A stretch of 50,364 bases of DNA from Candidatus Poribacteria bacterium. GTDB lineage: Bacteria; Abyssobacteria; SURF-5. Positions 9,036-18,347 of this stretch are shown here, in pieces (position 1 is the first letter of the stretch; each line of letters opens with the position of its first letter). The DNA is taken from positions 1 to 50,364 of the forward strand of contig JACRIR010000156.1 in assembly GCA_016215705.1 (NCBI GenBank), in the 5' to 3' direction. Position numbers and translations under genes: made by a program. The notes beneath the pieces are model-generated. The model saw only the letters and a program-made list of their open reading frames with translations. It did not search any database and was not told the origin of the DNA.

Positions 9036-9118
9036 CTAATTCGGGGACACGATGCCGCATCGTGTCCCCGAATTAGCGGCCCGTCCTTGCCGCATCGTGT
9101 CCCAGAATAAGCGTTCAT
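9036..9118. repeat. 41-bp palindrome and partial copy between pstB and phoU
   Basis: The 20-bp arm CTAATTCGGGGACACGATGC (9036-9055) is mirrored perfectly at 9057-9076 around a single base. A partial second copy (GCCGCATCGTGTCCCAGAAT) follows at about 9090-9109. The first palindrome starts at the pstB stop and could act as an attenuating or stabilising hairpin. The core GGGGACAYGATG recurs in the element at 16432-16472. Confidence 0.75.
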
Positions 9119-9172
9119 AATGACGAGTGGCCGCTCCGCCACCGAACAATTTCAGAAAGGGAATCTCTTACA

Positions 9173-9871
9173 ATGGTCCTTCACCTGCAAAAAGAGATCG
9201 AGACACTGAAGAAGCACCTGCTCTATCTGGCCGCCGTCGTCGAGGAAAACGTGCGTAAAGCCGTCAAGAGTATCGAGCAGAGAGACAAAACCCTGGCTGA
9301 AAAAGTCATCGAGGTGGACCTCGAAATCGATCGGAGGGAAGTTTGGATCGAAGAGGATTGTCTCAAGATACTCGCTCTCCATCAACCGGTCGCAATTGAT
9401 CTCAGGTTCATAGCAGCGGCTCTCAAGCTGAACAATGACCTCGAACGGATTGGAGACCTCGCCGTCAATATTGCGGAACGCGCAATCTATTTGTCAATTA
9501 CCGAGAAAGTGGAGACTTCATTCGACTACCACCCGATGACCCGGAAAACGGAATCCATGCTGAGAAGAAGCCTCGATGCGCTCGTAAACCTGGATGCGGA
9601 CCTTGCTCGTGAAGTGTGCCGATCCGACGACGAAGTGGACGCGCTTGAAACCGAGATTGTCAACCAGGTTCAGGAGGCGATAAAGAAAAACCCGGAGCAG
9701 GTGGATCGGTTGCTACATTACATGTTCGTGGCGCGGCATCTCGAAAGAATAGCCGACCACGCCACCAACATCGCCGAAGATGTCATCTATATGGTTACGG
9801 GGGAAATTATCCGCCACAGGACTAAAATTCACGACATACAGTCGCGAAGTGACGACGCAAATGAAACCTGA
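9173..9871 (+). CDS. phoU: Phosphate signalling protein PhoU
   Basis: PhoU (232 aa) is a cytoplasmic helical protein that couples Pst transport to the phosphate-sensing kinase. Two tandem three-helix repeats are visible, each with the family's metal-binding E/D pattern: DLRFIAAALKLNNDLERIGDLA in the first half and YMFVARHLERIADHATNIAED in the second. The ATG has GAAAGGGA upstream. It is last in the phosphate locus and ends only 5 bp from the convergent hybrid kinase stop; no terminator hairpin was seen between them. Confidence 0.92.
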   Translation: MVLHLQKEIETLKKHLLYLAAVVEENVRKAVKSIEQRDKTLAEKVIEVDLEIDRREVWIEEDCLKILALHQPVAIDLRFIAAALKLNNDLERIGDLAVNIAERAIYLSITEKVETSFDYHPMTRKTESMLRRSLDALVNLDADLAREVCRSDDEVDALETEIVNQVQEAIKKNPEQVDRLLHYMFVARHLERIADHATNIAEDVIYMVTGEIIRHRTKIHDIQSRSDDANET

Positions 9872-9876
9872 CTCTT

Positions 9877-11637
9877 TCATTCTGTTCCGTCGAGCGCGTC
9901 TCGCACGGCCAAAAGCAGCGTGTCAACCTGATATGGCTTCTGAACGAATCCCATCGCTCCGCTGTCAAGGATTTCCCTTGCCTTCCCATTCTGACTGTAA
10001 CCGGTCGACAAGAGCACTTTGGCGTTAGGGTTGAGTCCTCGCACCTTGAAGAACGTCTCGCGTCCGCCCATCTTCGGCATGATCATGTCTACGATCACCA
10101 AATCTATTTCGCCCATGCGTTTTCCATAGAGATCAGCGCCTTCCGCTCCGTTTTCTGCAACTATGACGCGATAGCCGTGGCTCTCAAGAACGTCTCTTGC
10201 AAGCGAACGCAACGGCTCCTCATCATCGATAACAAGGATTAACTCATTCCCCTCAAGCGGCGCCCGGCGTTTCAGCGATTTCCCCGTCTCGGGTTTTCCG
10301 TTTGCCGGCAAGTAAATCCTGAATGCCGCGCCTTCGCCGGGCTCACTGTAAACGTGCACGATGCCGCCATGGTTCTTCACTACTCCATACACCATTGATA
10401 GCCCGAGTCCGGTGCCTTTTCCCTCTTCTTTTGTAGTGAAGAAGGGCTCGAATATTCTTTGCATCGTCGCTTTGTCCATGCCCACACCCGTATCCGAGAC
10501 CGACAACGCCACATAGGGCCCCGGTTTGGCCTCCAAATGGGCTTTGGTGTACTCGTCCGTGAGCCTCACAAGTTCCGTCTCGACAAGCAACTTGCCTCCA
10601 TCAGGCATGGCATCGCGAGCATTCACGCAGAGATTCAGTATTACTTGCGCGATTTGGGTTGTGTCGCCTTCGACCGTCGGAATCAAGGGACCCAGTCGTT
10701 GCTCGATCTCGATCGATTTATCAAATGTCCTTGTCATGATTCCCAAAGTCTCGATTACAATATCATTGATGTTGATGGGTTTCATCTCGTACTTGCCGCC
10801 GCGGGCAAACGCGAGAAGTTGGCCGGTGAGATCAGCCGCTCTCGTGGCGCTTCGCTCAATGGTGCTGATGTAATTATAGAAGGGGTGACTCTCGGAAATC
10901 TTGGTTCTCATCAAGGATGAATATCCCAGGATTGCTCCGAGAAGATTGTTGAAATCATGAGCAACCCCCCCAGCCAACGTTCCAATGCTCTCCATCTTCT
11001 GGGCCTGCACAAGCTGTTGTTGAAGCATCTTGCGCTCGGCGATGTCGCGCTCCAATTGCTCATTCATCCTTGCCAATTCCGCCGTGCGCTCCTCAACCTT
11101 CGTCTCCAGTTCGCCATAGGCGCCAACAAGCTGTTTCTCTGCCCGCCACTTCGCGCTCAAGGCCACGGCAAATTGACGGAGCTCGGCAGGCTGGAAAGGT
11201 TTCTGGACATAAAGCAACTTGTCGGACGGCGGGACTCGTTGTGCGATTTCTGCAGGGTCGATATCCGAATAGGCCGTTACGATTACGACCTGGGCGTCCG
11301 GATCAAGCGCCCGGATATTCTCGGCAGTCCATACGCCGTCAGGTCCCGGAGGCATACGCACATCCAGAAAAATCACGGAAAACGGGTCTTTTTCTTGAAG
11401 CGCCTCGCGAACTATCTCCACCGCTGCGTCGCCTTGAGGACAGAGCTTCAGATCGAACTTTGGAACCGCCGACGCGCGGGGCGCGTTGCTAAAAAGTCGA
11501 GCCTCCAGATCATCGAGTCCGGATTGCGAAATCGATTCTTCCTCTTCCGGACATAACACGTCCTGGTAGAATCCGAGAAGGAGAGGCTCGTCATCAACGA
11601 CAAGAATCCGGAAGCGATCTGGTCGATGTTCGTTCAT
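9877..11637 (-). CDS. Hybrid histidine kinase with N- and C-terminal receiver domains
   Basis: Soluble signalling protein (586 aa). Domain order: receiver 1 (about 10-165; RILVVDDEP, the phospho-Asp in VIFLDVRMP, Lys in VQKPF), a coiled-coil linker, HisKA with phosphoacceptor His in GGVAHDFNNLLGAIL, an HATPase domain with the N box LNLCVNARDAMPDGG and G boxes DTGVGM and GKGTGLGLS, then receiver 2 (about 465-586; LILVIDDEE, VIVDMIMPKMGG, VQKPY). Both receivers retain acidic pocket, Asp and Lys, so both may be phosphorylated. There is no DNA-binding domain or membrane segment. The gene starts 31 bp after the upstream kinase stop, so the two are probably cotranscribed and may form one relay. The target is unknown. 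Confidence 0.9.
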   Translation of the reverse strand: MNEHRPDRFRILVVDDEPLLLGFYQDVLCPEEEESISQSGLDDLEARLFSNAPRASAVPKFDLKLCPQGDAAVEIVREALQEKDPFSVIFLDVRMPPGPDGVWTAENIRALDPDAQVVIVTAYSDIDPAEIAQRVPPSDKLLYVQKPFQPAELRQFAVALSAKWRAEKQLVGAYGELETKVEERTAELARMNEQLERDIAERKMLQQQLVQAQKMESIGTLAGGVAHDFNNLLGAILGYSSLMRTKISESHPFYNYISTIERSATRAADLTGQLLAFARGGKYEMKPININDIVIETLGIMTRTFDKSIEIEQRLGPLIPTVEGDTTQIAQVILNLCVNARDAMPDGGKLLVETELVRLTDEYTKAHLEAKPGPYVALSVSDTGVGMDKATMQRIFEPFFTTKEEGKGTGLGLSMVYGVVKNHGGIVHVYSEPGEGAAFRIYLPANGKPETGKSLKRRAPLEGNELILVIDDEEPLRSLARDVLESHGYRVIVAENGAEGADLYGKRMGEIDLVIVDMIMPKMGGRETFFKVRGLNPNAKVLLSTGYSQNGKAREILDSGAMGFVQKPYQVDTLLLAVRDALDGTE

Positions 11638-11668
11638 AGGTTTTGTTCCGATTCGTTCTCCAGGCTCT

Positions 11669-13543
11669 CTACTGTTTCATGGGAATCAAAATGTGCAGGC
11701 AAGCGCCACGGCCGATTCCATCGCTTTGAGCATAAATTCTGCCGTTCATTGCCGCAACCGTGTTGGCGCACCAGTGCAAGCCGATTCCGGAAGATGCCCC
11801 GGGCTTGGTCGAGAAACCACGCTCGAAAATCCTCTCGAGGTCGCCCGGCCTGATTCCTTCGCCATTATCTTCGACGCGAACGTGGCAAACGGATGCGCCG
11901 TTTGTTTGCTCAACGTCAGACCTTACGACTATTGAGCCGTTCGATACATTTGCCCTGTGTATCGACTCCGCTGCGTTGGTAAAAAGGTTGCTGAAAACCT
12001 GCAAAAGCGAAGTTCTCTGCGCCATCACCGGGCCGACGGTTGCCAGGGTCGGATGCAACTTAATGAGTCCGCCGTTGAGCAATTCAGCGGGAATCATGTG
12101 GATTGCTTCACGCGCCGTATCCGCGACGTTCAGCGGCAGGAGGACTTTCTCCGTTCTACTGAACTTTTCCTGATCTGCGAGAATCTCCTCGATTCTCGCC
12201 GCCTGATGCGAAGTCTCCTGAACCTTCGTGATCGCTTCCTTGACCGAGGCCAGAAGACGTTTGGTCCCAAGCGTCAGAAACTCGTTCAAGTCCTTTCTGC
12301 GATCTCCCGGCGTGTTCGTATCCGTGAGTTCTTTCTGCGCCATTTCAATTTTGTCCGGGGAAGTATTCTTCAAAACCCGCGAGATGCCGTCGAGGCTTCC
12401 CATTATGGGGCTGAGCGAATTCCGGATGTTGTGCAGAACTCCCGCCGCCACTTCCGCCATCCCTGAATAGTACGACTGATCCAGTAACTTCTGTCGCGTC
12501 TCAGACAGCCGTTGCACCATTCCGTCAAACTCCCGCGCCAACGTTCCGAGTTCGTCTTTGCGCGCGCTGGAAATACGCGCAGATAGATCGCTGCTCTTGC
12601 CTATCGCTATGGCATGATTCGTAAGCTTCTCAATCGGACTTATGACCGCTTTCCCAAGCAGAGCAAGCATCACAGAGAGCATGATCAGACCAATGGCCAG
12701 CGCCGAGAGCGTCGCATATCGCGTCGTCGCCGTTCCCCTTGCCGCTATGTTCCTGGGGATATCCGCGCGCAAGAGAAGGGCCGGCGTTTCGTTGATGTCC
12801 GGAAATGTTGTGCGTATCTGGAGAGACTTCTCATCGAGATAATTTATCGCGACAGGATTCCTCCCAGTGAGGTGGGTCAGGAAAACTCTTTCGGGCAAGG
12901 GCATGGGTTCGTTTCGCAGAGGCCATAATTCAAGTGTGACTCGAGTCTGTAACGAAAGGGTTTTGACAAAATCGCGGTCCAGCAGGCGTCCCATCATGAT
13001 CGAGCCACGAATCGGGCCTTCGTCATTGCTCGTGACAATCGGTCTCGACGCTATCATCATTGGCCCCGCCTCGGTCATGAGAATCCCCTCAACCGAGTCG
13101 TCAATCGACTCATGTTTCAGCAGGGTGTGGCCGGGTGGAAAAGAATCAGTAGGGAAATCCCAAATCTGCATCGGTTCTTCTGTTTCCGGATTCAGAATTT
13201 TTCCCCATACGACCTCGCCCTTCATATTGCATATGTAAATCAGGTTGAGTTTATTGATCGAAAAGGCCGTAGGCACGAGGTTGGCCTCGATGTAAGCCTG
13301 ATTCCGGTCTTCAACAAACTTGTAGGTGTCATCCCATGCGGACCAGTCATGCACGAAGGCATCGAGATGTTGAATCTCTTTGCGAAGCGCTTCCACGCAG
13401 CGCTGCATATCTTTTCCCGCTTCATCCTTTTCAAGCTCCAGGAAACTGGGGTAAATGACAAGTCGCTGAATTCCGTAATCCAGGCCGATATAGAGTGTCA
13501 TTATCACCAACAGAATCAGCAGAATTTTCTTTCGGAGCGACAT
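11669..13543 (-). CDS. Membrane histidine kinase with CHASE4-like sensor and HAMP
   Basis: Sensor kinase (624 aa). A membrane helix (about 7-28) precedes a ~240-residue periplasmic domain with CHASE4-like features (DAFVHDWSAWDDTYKF, LNLIYICNMKGEVVWG). A second helix (about 275-300) follows, then HAMP (SPIEKLTNHAIAIGKS). The phosphoacceptor region is VAAGVLHNIRNSLSPI, and the ATPase domain has DNGEGIRPGDLERIFERGFSTK and SGIGLHWC. ATG 13543 is preferred over the one 13 codons upstream because AGAGG lies 8 nt before it. It sits between an outer-membrane protein gene and the hybrid kinase gene on the same strand. The stimulus is unknown. Confidence 0.9.
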   Translation of the reverse strand: MSLRKKILLILLVIMTLYIGLDYGIQRLVIYPSFLELEKDEAGKDMQRCVEALRKEIQHLDAFVHDWSAWDDTYKFVEDRNQAYIEANLVPTAFSINKLNLIYICNMKGEVVWGKILNPETEEPMQIWDFPTDSFPPGHTLLKHESIDDSVEGILMTEAGPMMIASRPIVTSNDEGPIRGSIMMGRLLDRDFVKTLSLQTRVTLELWPLRNEPMPLPERVFLTHLTGRNPVAINYLDEKSLQIRTTFPDINETPALLLRADIPRNIAARGTATTRYATLSALAIGLIMLSVMLALLGKAVISPIEKLTNHAIAIGKSSDLSARISSARKDELGTLAREFDGMVQRLSETRQKLLDQSYYSGMAEVAAGVLHNIRNSLSPIMGSLDGISRVLKNTSPDKIEMAQKELTDTNTPGDRRKDLNEFLTLGTKRLLASVKEAITKVQETSHQAARIEEILADQEKFSRTEKVLLPLNVADTAREAIHMIPAELLNGGLIKLHPTLATVGPVMAQRTSLLQVFSNLFTNAAESIHRANVSNGSIVVRSDVEQTNGASVCHVRVEDNGEGIRPGDLERIFERGFSTKPGASSGIGLHWCANTVAAMNGRIYAQSDGIGRGACLHILIPMKQ

Positions 13544-13590
13544 CCAAATAACCTCTTCACCGGATTCGTTGCCTGGACCCATCCACCTAT

Positions 13591-14421
13591 TCAGAAATAA
13601 TAGCTCAAACTGAAACTGGCATAGAATTCATTCTCTTCGTTCACGGTATCTTCATACGACCACTGGTAATTGACGACAGGCGTAAATGCGAACCCCTTGC
13701 ACTCGAACGTGGTCGAAACGCCGAGGGTCGAGTGGCTCCAACCCGCCGCCGTGCCGAATACCCCGTCATTGTATGTGATATCCCAGCACAGACAAATCGC
13801 CTGCTCTTCCTGTTGCTTCAACAGCGGCGAAACGGGAATGTCGTAGGCGAGTCCGAAAGTGTGAATCCACCCTTTGTCAACGCTCGAGTCATGGTGCATT
13901 CCCTGCCACTCAAAGTCGCCTTCGTAATAGGGGGCGAGGCTGGATGGCCCGAGCGGAAACGCATTCGGCAGCGATACCCCCAGTGCGAGTTCCTGGCCGT
14001 CAGCTATTTCGTCCCCACCGGCAACACTGTCGGAATGTGGGAAGTCAAAGTACGTGTATGTCAATGACAAATCCAACGCACATCTTTTCTCCTCGAAGAG
14101 GCTAGGCTGGTAGCACAGGAAGTAATCCAGTTCATCTTGCGCCGTAAAACCGCGCGTATCCGCCCAGGAACCCCACACTCCAAGGGAGAAATCACTATAA
14201 CTGAGCGTTATACTCGGCTGCCAGGCTCCGTTGTCGTCGAGCAGATCGAAACCCTTCCAGATGTATTTCGTTACGTAAGTGGCGTCAACGGTGATGCCAA
14301 TCTCCTGTTCACCCACATCCACGGCCCGGGCGTTGACAGACGCCGTCAATATAATGAGAGTCGAGGCAAGAACCATAAGACCGCGCAAAGGACTCATACC
14401 ATTCCTTCTCGAATAACTCAT
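13591..14421 (-). CDS. Outer-membrane beta-barrel protein (conserved, function unknown)
   Basis: The product (276 aa) has a signal peptide ending near NARA. The body is a beta-barrel with amphipathic strands (VDATYVTKYIWKGFDLL, ITLSYSDFSLGVWGSWAD) and a terminal Phe (FSLSYYF). The opening strands resemble the TIGR02001/Gcw_chp group of conserved Gram-negative outer-membrane proteins. Two starts are possible: 14421 (AGAAAGG upstream) and 14397 (AAGGA upstream, giving a cleaner signal peptide). It precedes two histidine kinase genes by 47 bp and may be cotranscribed, which would link it to that signalling pathway. Substrate and role are not evident. Confidence 0.7.
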   Translation of the reverse strand: MSYSRRNGMSPLRGLMVLASTLIILTASVNARAVDVGEQEIGITVDATYVTKYIWKGFDLLDDNGAWQPSITLSYSDFSLGVWGSWADTRGFTAQDELDYFLCYQPSLFEEKRCALDLSLTYTYFDFPHSDSVAGGDEIADGQELALGVSLPNAFPLGPSSLAPYYEGDFEWQGMHHDSSVDKGWIHTFGLAYDIPVSPLLKQQEEQAICLCWDITYNDGVFGTAAGWSHSTLGVSTTFECKGFAFTPVVNYQWSYEDTVNEENEFYASFSLSYYF

Positions 14422-14915
14422 ACGGCCCGGCCTTTCTCTTTTCCTCAAGGAGATTAGTATTCGCCGAAATGCAACATGAATGACTCTCGCGACGACTCTC
14501 GAGGAAAACGTCGATGTTGCCGTTTTCGGGCGAGAGCAGTGTAGGGGCGCAATCAGCGCGATCCATGTCGCACACCCGTCATTCGGTTTTGTGAAATTGC
14601 CGCAACACGACTATGCCAAAGCAAACACCGTGCCAGCCTGACAATGTGTTTCAACGGCTGGCTTGGATTCTGTAACCGACTTATTTGCAAAGGCATAGCT
14701 ATGTCGTAGTCGCATCCATGCTCGGATGGTCTCATAACCTGTGGGTGTACGTATTCTGTTTATCCCTGTTCCTAATTCGCATATTGCCTACTGCCAATAT
14801 CAGGGATTCACCGTTCGGACTTTGGACTCTACACCTGTCAGATTTGACTGTCCATATCAAGGAACATGTATAATCTAGCCGGCAGGATCAACTACTGAAA
14901 ATAGGAGAAAAGGGA
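14422..14915. other. Divergent intergenic region
   Basis: About 490 bp between the outer-membrane protein and the GH4 gene. It holds a partial GTAGGGGCGCAATCAGCGCG repeat at 14542-14561 and a weak stem, CCAGCC...GGCTGG, at about 14632-14660. The GH4 promoter lies near the right end. No gene or RNA was recognised. Confidence 0.5.
14844..14874 (+). promoter_or_regulatory. Candidate promoter of the GH4 glycosidase gene
   Basis: TTGACT (14844-14849) and TATAAT (14869-14874) with a 19-bp spacer, about 40 bp upstream of the ATG at 14916. The -10 is perfect, the spacer slightly long. AGGAG follows before the start codon. Confidence 0.5.
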
Positions 14916-16253
14916 ATGCCGCCAAAGATAGCCATAATCGGGGGTGGGAGCTACAATTGGGCGCCCACGATAGTAAATGACATTCTGCACACACCCGCCC
15001 TGGACGGGAGCCATATCGTTCTCGAAGACCTTGCGCCTGAGCCCCTCATGGCGATTCATTCCCTCGGCCAAAGAATGATCGCCGAGAAGAAATCCAACTG
15101 CAGGCTCAAGGCGACAACCGACGAGGCCGAAGCGCTTGACGGCGCCGACTTCGTAGTCGTGACCATTTCCACCGGCGGATTCGCTACGATGGAGAAGGAT
15201 CTCGAAATTCCGCGCAAATACGGAGTGAACCAGACTGTGGGGGACACCGTCGGCCCGGGCGGCCTGGCGCGCGCGCTCAGGAGCATTCCTGTTCTCGTGG
15301 GCATCGCTCAAAACATGGAAAGACTTTGTCCACGGGCGTGGCTCATCAATATAACCAACCCGATGGCGACGTTGTGTTTGGCAATTACCCAGGCGACGCG
15401 CGTGAGAACAATCGGCCTCTGCCACGAGCTCCAGGGGGTCCTTTATATCATCCGAAGCATGCTGAAGCTGTCCGAAGACACTGCCCTCGAGTTCGATGTC
15501 GCAGGCATCAACCATTTCATATGGCTCTTGAGCCTCAAGGTCGCCGGGAGGGACGGTTTCGATATGCTGCGGGAATGGATGAAGACGCCCACGTCCTTCG
15601 AGGTGCAGGACGAAGACATCAAGAGGATGTTCACGCCTTCAATGATCGATACGGCCAAACTTAAACTCGAGCTTTTTGAAAAGCACGGGCGCCTCCCCGC
15701 CGCCGGCGACAGACACATAGCCGAGTTCTTTGACTGTTATCTTAAAGACATGGAAGGGGCCGGTCGAAAATATGGAGTCGTGGCGACTTCGATTAGCGAG
15801 CGAAGAGATGGCTGGTTTGCGGCGGCACGGGCCTATGTGCATGGCATGCTCGAAGACACGTTTCCGCTTCCAGCCAGAAAATCGAGCGAGGCGATATCAG
15901 ATGTTTTGGCGTCCCTGTTTGCCGGGACACCACTCACGGAGATTGTGAACCTTCCCAACAAGGGTCAGATAACGAACTTGTCTCAAGGGGCAGTGGTCGA
16001 AACGCTTGGGAGAATTTCACGCAACGGAGTCGAAGTAATCAGACCGATGGAACTGCCGCGCGAAATCCAGAGTCTCGTCCAGCCGCACGCAGAAAACCAG
16101 TTCCTTGTCGTCAAGGCGGCCCTTGAGGGCGACCGTTCGGCTGCTCGCGACGCGCTCCGGCGCGACCCCCTCAGCCGGAACTGCTCTGATCCCGACCGGA
16201 TGCTCGACGAGCTGCTATCAGCTCACGCGAAATATCTTCCGGCATTCAAGTGA
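14916..16253 (+). CDS. Glycoside hydrolase family 4 protein (alpha-glycosidase type)
   Basis: NAD- and Mn-dependent cytoplasmic glycosidase (445 aa, normal for family). The N-terminal Rossmann motif IAIIGGGSYNWAP binds NAD. The metal site is visible as Cys169-His170-Glu171 in GLCHEL and His200 in AGINH. The ITNPM segment (146-150) is a family signature. In GH4 the residues after the active-site Cys separate subgroups; a CHE sequence points to the alpha-glucosidase/alpha-uronidase side rather than the phospho-glycosidases (CN or CD types). The exact sugar cannot be set from sequence. Apparently monocistronic, with its own promoter and no sugar transporter beside it. Confidence 0.85.
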   Translation: MPPKIAIIGGGSYNWAPTIVNDILHTPALDGSHIVLEDLAPEPLMAIHSLGQRMIAEKKSNCRLKATTDEAEALDGADFVVVTISTGGFATMEKDLEIPRKYGVNQTVGDTVGPGGLARALRSIPVLVGIAQNMERLCPRAWLINITNPMATLCLAITQATRVRTIGLCHELQGVLYIIRSMLKLSEDTALEFDVAGINHFIWLLSLKVAGRDGFDMLREWMKTPTSFEVQDEDIKRMFTPSMIDTAKLKLELFEKHGRLPAAGDRHIAEFFDCYLKDMEGAGRKYGVVATSISERRDGWFAAARAYVHGMLEDTFPLPARKSSEAISDVLASLFAGTPLTEIVNLPNKGQITNLSQGAVVETLGRISRNGVEVIRPMELPREIQSLVQPHAENQFLVVKAALEGDRSAARDALRRDPLSRNCSDPDRMLDELLSAHAKYLPAFK

Positions 16254-16346
16254 GCGCCTCACCGCTGTCCAAAACAAGAAGCCTTAACCGCGGAGGGAAA
16301 CTAAGAGAAACCAATGCTCTCCGTACTACTCATTCTCAAAGTCACT

Positions 16347-16535
16347 AGTTCTTGTCGTGATTTCTTGCGCGAAACTCACGCATACAAATCACAAGGATGC
16401 AATGAATTGCGCTCCTACAGCCATGAATGAAGAAAATCGGGGACATGATGTCGCATCGTGTCCCCGATTTTCTGAGGCGCGATTCATAGCGCCCGATATG
16501 CGCTGTTTGGCTGCGGCTATGCCGAGCTGCAGTAC
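16347..16535 (-). repeat. Composite dispersed repeat, copy 2 (inverted)
   Basis: An inverted, diverged copy of the element at 7920-8070. Reading the minus strand, block A (16532-16476, with CAGCCAAACAGCGCATATCG) comes first, then an inserted near-perfect palindrome (16432-16472, core GGGGACAYGATG, one arm mismatch), a GTAGGAGCGCAATTCAT segment, and block B (16383-16347, CGCAAGAAATCACGACAAGA). It fills most of the gap between the GH4 and GNAT genes. No coding potential is seen. Confidence 0.6.
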
Positions 16536-16548
16536 TCACATATATTAG

Positions 16549-17337
16549 TTAAGATTTGGCGCTTTTCCGTGTTGCCCTTTTTCGACGCGCTACCGTGGTG
16601 AACCCCAGTCTTTCGAAGAATCTCTCATGGAATGAGCCGACACCCGTTTGAAGACAAAGCGTGCGATCTCCCGCTGCCTGCGCGTCGTCGATTGCTCGCA
16701 GCATGAGCGTGGTGGCCACTCCTTGTCTCCGCGACGATTGCGCGACGGCGAGGTTATAGAGTCCTGCCACGCCCCCCTGCGAGAAAAGATAGAGAGAGCC
16801 AACCGGCTCCGAGCCGAGAAACGCAAGATAGAGCGAGGCTCCTTTGTGCTCGAGCGCCCGGGGAATCGTATGCCGAAAGATGGACACCAGTGTAGCGACC
16901 ATGTCAGGCGGAGCGTTATACGCCTTCACTATGATTGTAGAAAAGGAATCCAGAAACCGCTCGCTCAGTTTTTCCACTTTGACGGCGGGGTTTCTCCTGA
17001 GCAGAGTGGATGCCCGCGTCAGCAGCATCTCAGAGGCATAATCCTCCGTCAAGTCAAAGCCTTTCCGATTTAGTAGCGCCTCTGTCTCAGGAGGGATAGG
17101 GAGGAAAATATCCATCCGGAACGGAAGCTGCGGCGTGAGGAAGTCTCTTGTCATCTCTTCGAGCGACTCGGCGGTGAGGTTTGCGGCATCCAGCACATAC
17201 GCGCGATTGAACCTCATGTCCGGCAAGTCGTCGCATATAAGCGAAACCGCAAAACGGTGATCGACAAGACGGCCATTTGCGAACACGGCCAAAGCGCGCG
17301 CCTCATTCAGCACAAGCTCTCTCATTGGCGCCGCCAT
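16549..17337 (-). CDS. GNAT family N-acetyltransferase
   Basis: The product (262 aa) has a C-terminal GNAT domain: YLAFLGSEPVGSLYLF, then the acetyl-CoA-binding segment SSRRQGVATTLMLRAIDDA and a terminal strand FERLGFTTVAR. The ~130 N-terminal residues form a second, GNAT-like half without a clear CoA loop, a common layout in this family. AGGAGA lies 5 nt before the ATG. A related protein with the same length and layout is encoded at 19867-20670. The acceptor is unknown; neighbours give no hint. Confidence 0.8.
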   Translation of the reverse strand: MAAPMRELVLNEARALAVFANGRLVDHRFAVSLICDDLPDMRFNRAYVLDAANLTAESLEEMTRDFLTPQLPFRMDIFLPIPPETEALLNRKGFDLTEDYASEMLLTRASTLLRRNPAVKVEKLSERFLDSFSTIIVKAYNAPPDMVATLVSIFRHTIPRALEHKGASLYLAFLGSEPVGSLYLFSQGGVAGLYNLAVAQSSRRQGVATTLMLRAIDDAQAAGDRTLCLQTGVGSFHERFFERLGFTTVARRKRATRKSAKS

Positions 17338-17441
17338 ATTTTCTCCTAGTCAAGACACCATACCCGGAAGATATAGACAGAGCCGCAACGCAGGGTCTGT
17401 CCCCATCTTCTCGCAATCAGGTCAACATATCCGAATTCCTG

Positions 17442-18347
17442 CTACTGCCTTCCGCCTTGAAATAAGCGGACCTGGTTCTTCCCCATCTTTTTTGCCTCGT
17501 ACAAAGCGTTGTCTGCGCTCTTCATGAGATCGTTCATTGTCTCAGCATGATCCGGGTATCCGGCTATGCCGATGCTGACGGTCACCGAAAAGCATTTTCC
17601 CTCGGCCTCGAATACCAGCGTCTCGATCTTTCTCCGCAACCTCTCGGCGGGCCGCCGTGCGTTTTCGGGACTGGTCTCCGGCATGAGAACGACAAACTCC
17701 TCACCGCCGTACCGGGCCGGGAAATCCTCATAGCGAATGACCTCCATAACCGTGCGGCCGAGCGCTTCGAGAACCCTGTCTCCAACGGGATGCCCGTATG
17801 TATCGTTTACCGATTTGAAGTCGTCTATGTCCGCCATCATGAGAGAGAAAGGACGGTGGTAACGCTGCGACCTGTGGAAGACTTCGTTATATTGCTGGAG
17901 GAAATGATCGCGAGAGGAAAGCCCCGTGAGAGCGTCGGTGGTCGCCATTCGGTAAATCTTGTTTTCGTATTCTATCTCAACGATGTCACGTATCGCATAC
18001 TTGAAGAGCGTATATCCGATGTGAATCTTGTCGCCGTCGGCCAGCATGGCTTCCGTGATTCTCCGCTCGTTTAGAAAAGTGCCGTTGGTGCTGTCGAGGT
18101 CGATAACGCTGAAATGGGGGCCCGCTTGCGCATGCGGGTCACCGGATATCTTCGCATGTCTTCTGGACGCGCGGGAATCGTTCAACCGGATCGCGCAGTC
18201 CTCGTCACGTCCAATCAAAGTGTCACCCTTTGAAAGGAAGTATTGGCGGCCTATGTCGCGTCCCGCCACGATTATTACACTCGGACGCTTCTCATCGGGG
18301 CTCCTGGCAGGCTGAATGAAATCTGTGATTGTTTTTCTTTCACTCAT
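17442..18347 (-). CDS. FHA-GGDEF diguanylate cyclase
   Basis: Cytoplasmic c-di-GMP synthase (301 aa). An FHA domain (about 22-110) shows LIGRDEDC, SRASRRHAKISG and STNGTFLN, the phosphothreonine-binding loops. The GGDEF domain (about 135-298) shows TTDALTGLSSRDHF, the metal Asp in MADIDDFKSVNDTYGH, and an intact active site RYGGEEF. A product-inhibition I-site RxxD (RYED) lies exactly five residues before GGEEF. It is therefore likely catalytically active and feedback controlled, with input through binding of a phosphorylated partner. It stands alone between GNAT and XRE-cupin genes, all on the minus strand. Confidence 0.92.
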   Translation of the reverse strand: MSERKTITDFIQPARSPDEKRPSVIIVAGRDIGRQYFLSKGDTLIGRDEDCAIRLNDSRASRRHAKISGDPHAQAGPHFSVIDLDSTNGTFLNERRITEAMLADGDKIHIGYTLFKYAIRDIVEIEYENKIYRMATTDALTGLSSRDHFLQQYNEVFHRSQRYHRPFSLMMADIDDFKSVNDTYGHPVGDRVLEALGRTVMEVIRYEDFPARYGGEEFVVLMPETSPENARRPAERLRRKIETLVFEAEGKCFSVTVSIGIAGYPDHAETMNDLMKSADNALYEAKKMGKNQVRLFQGGRQ

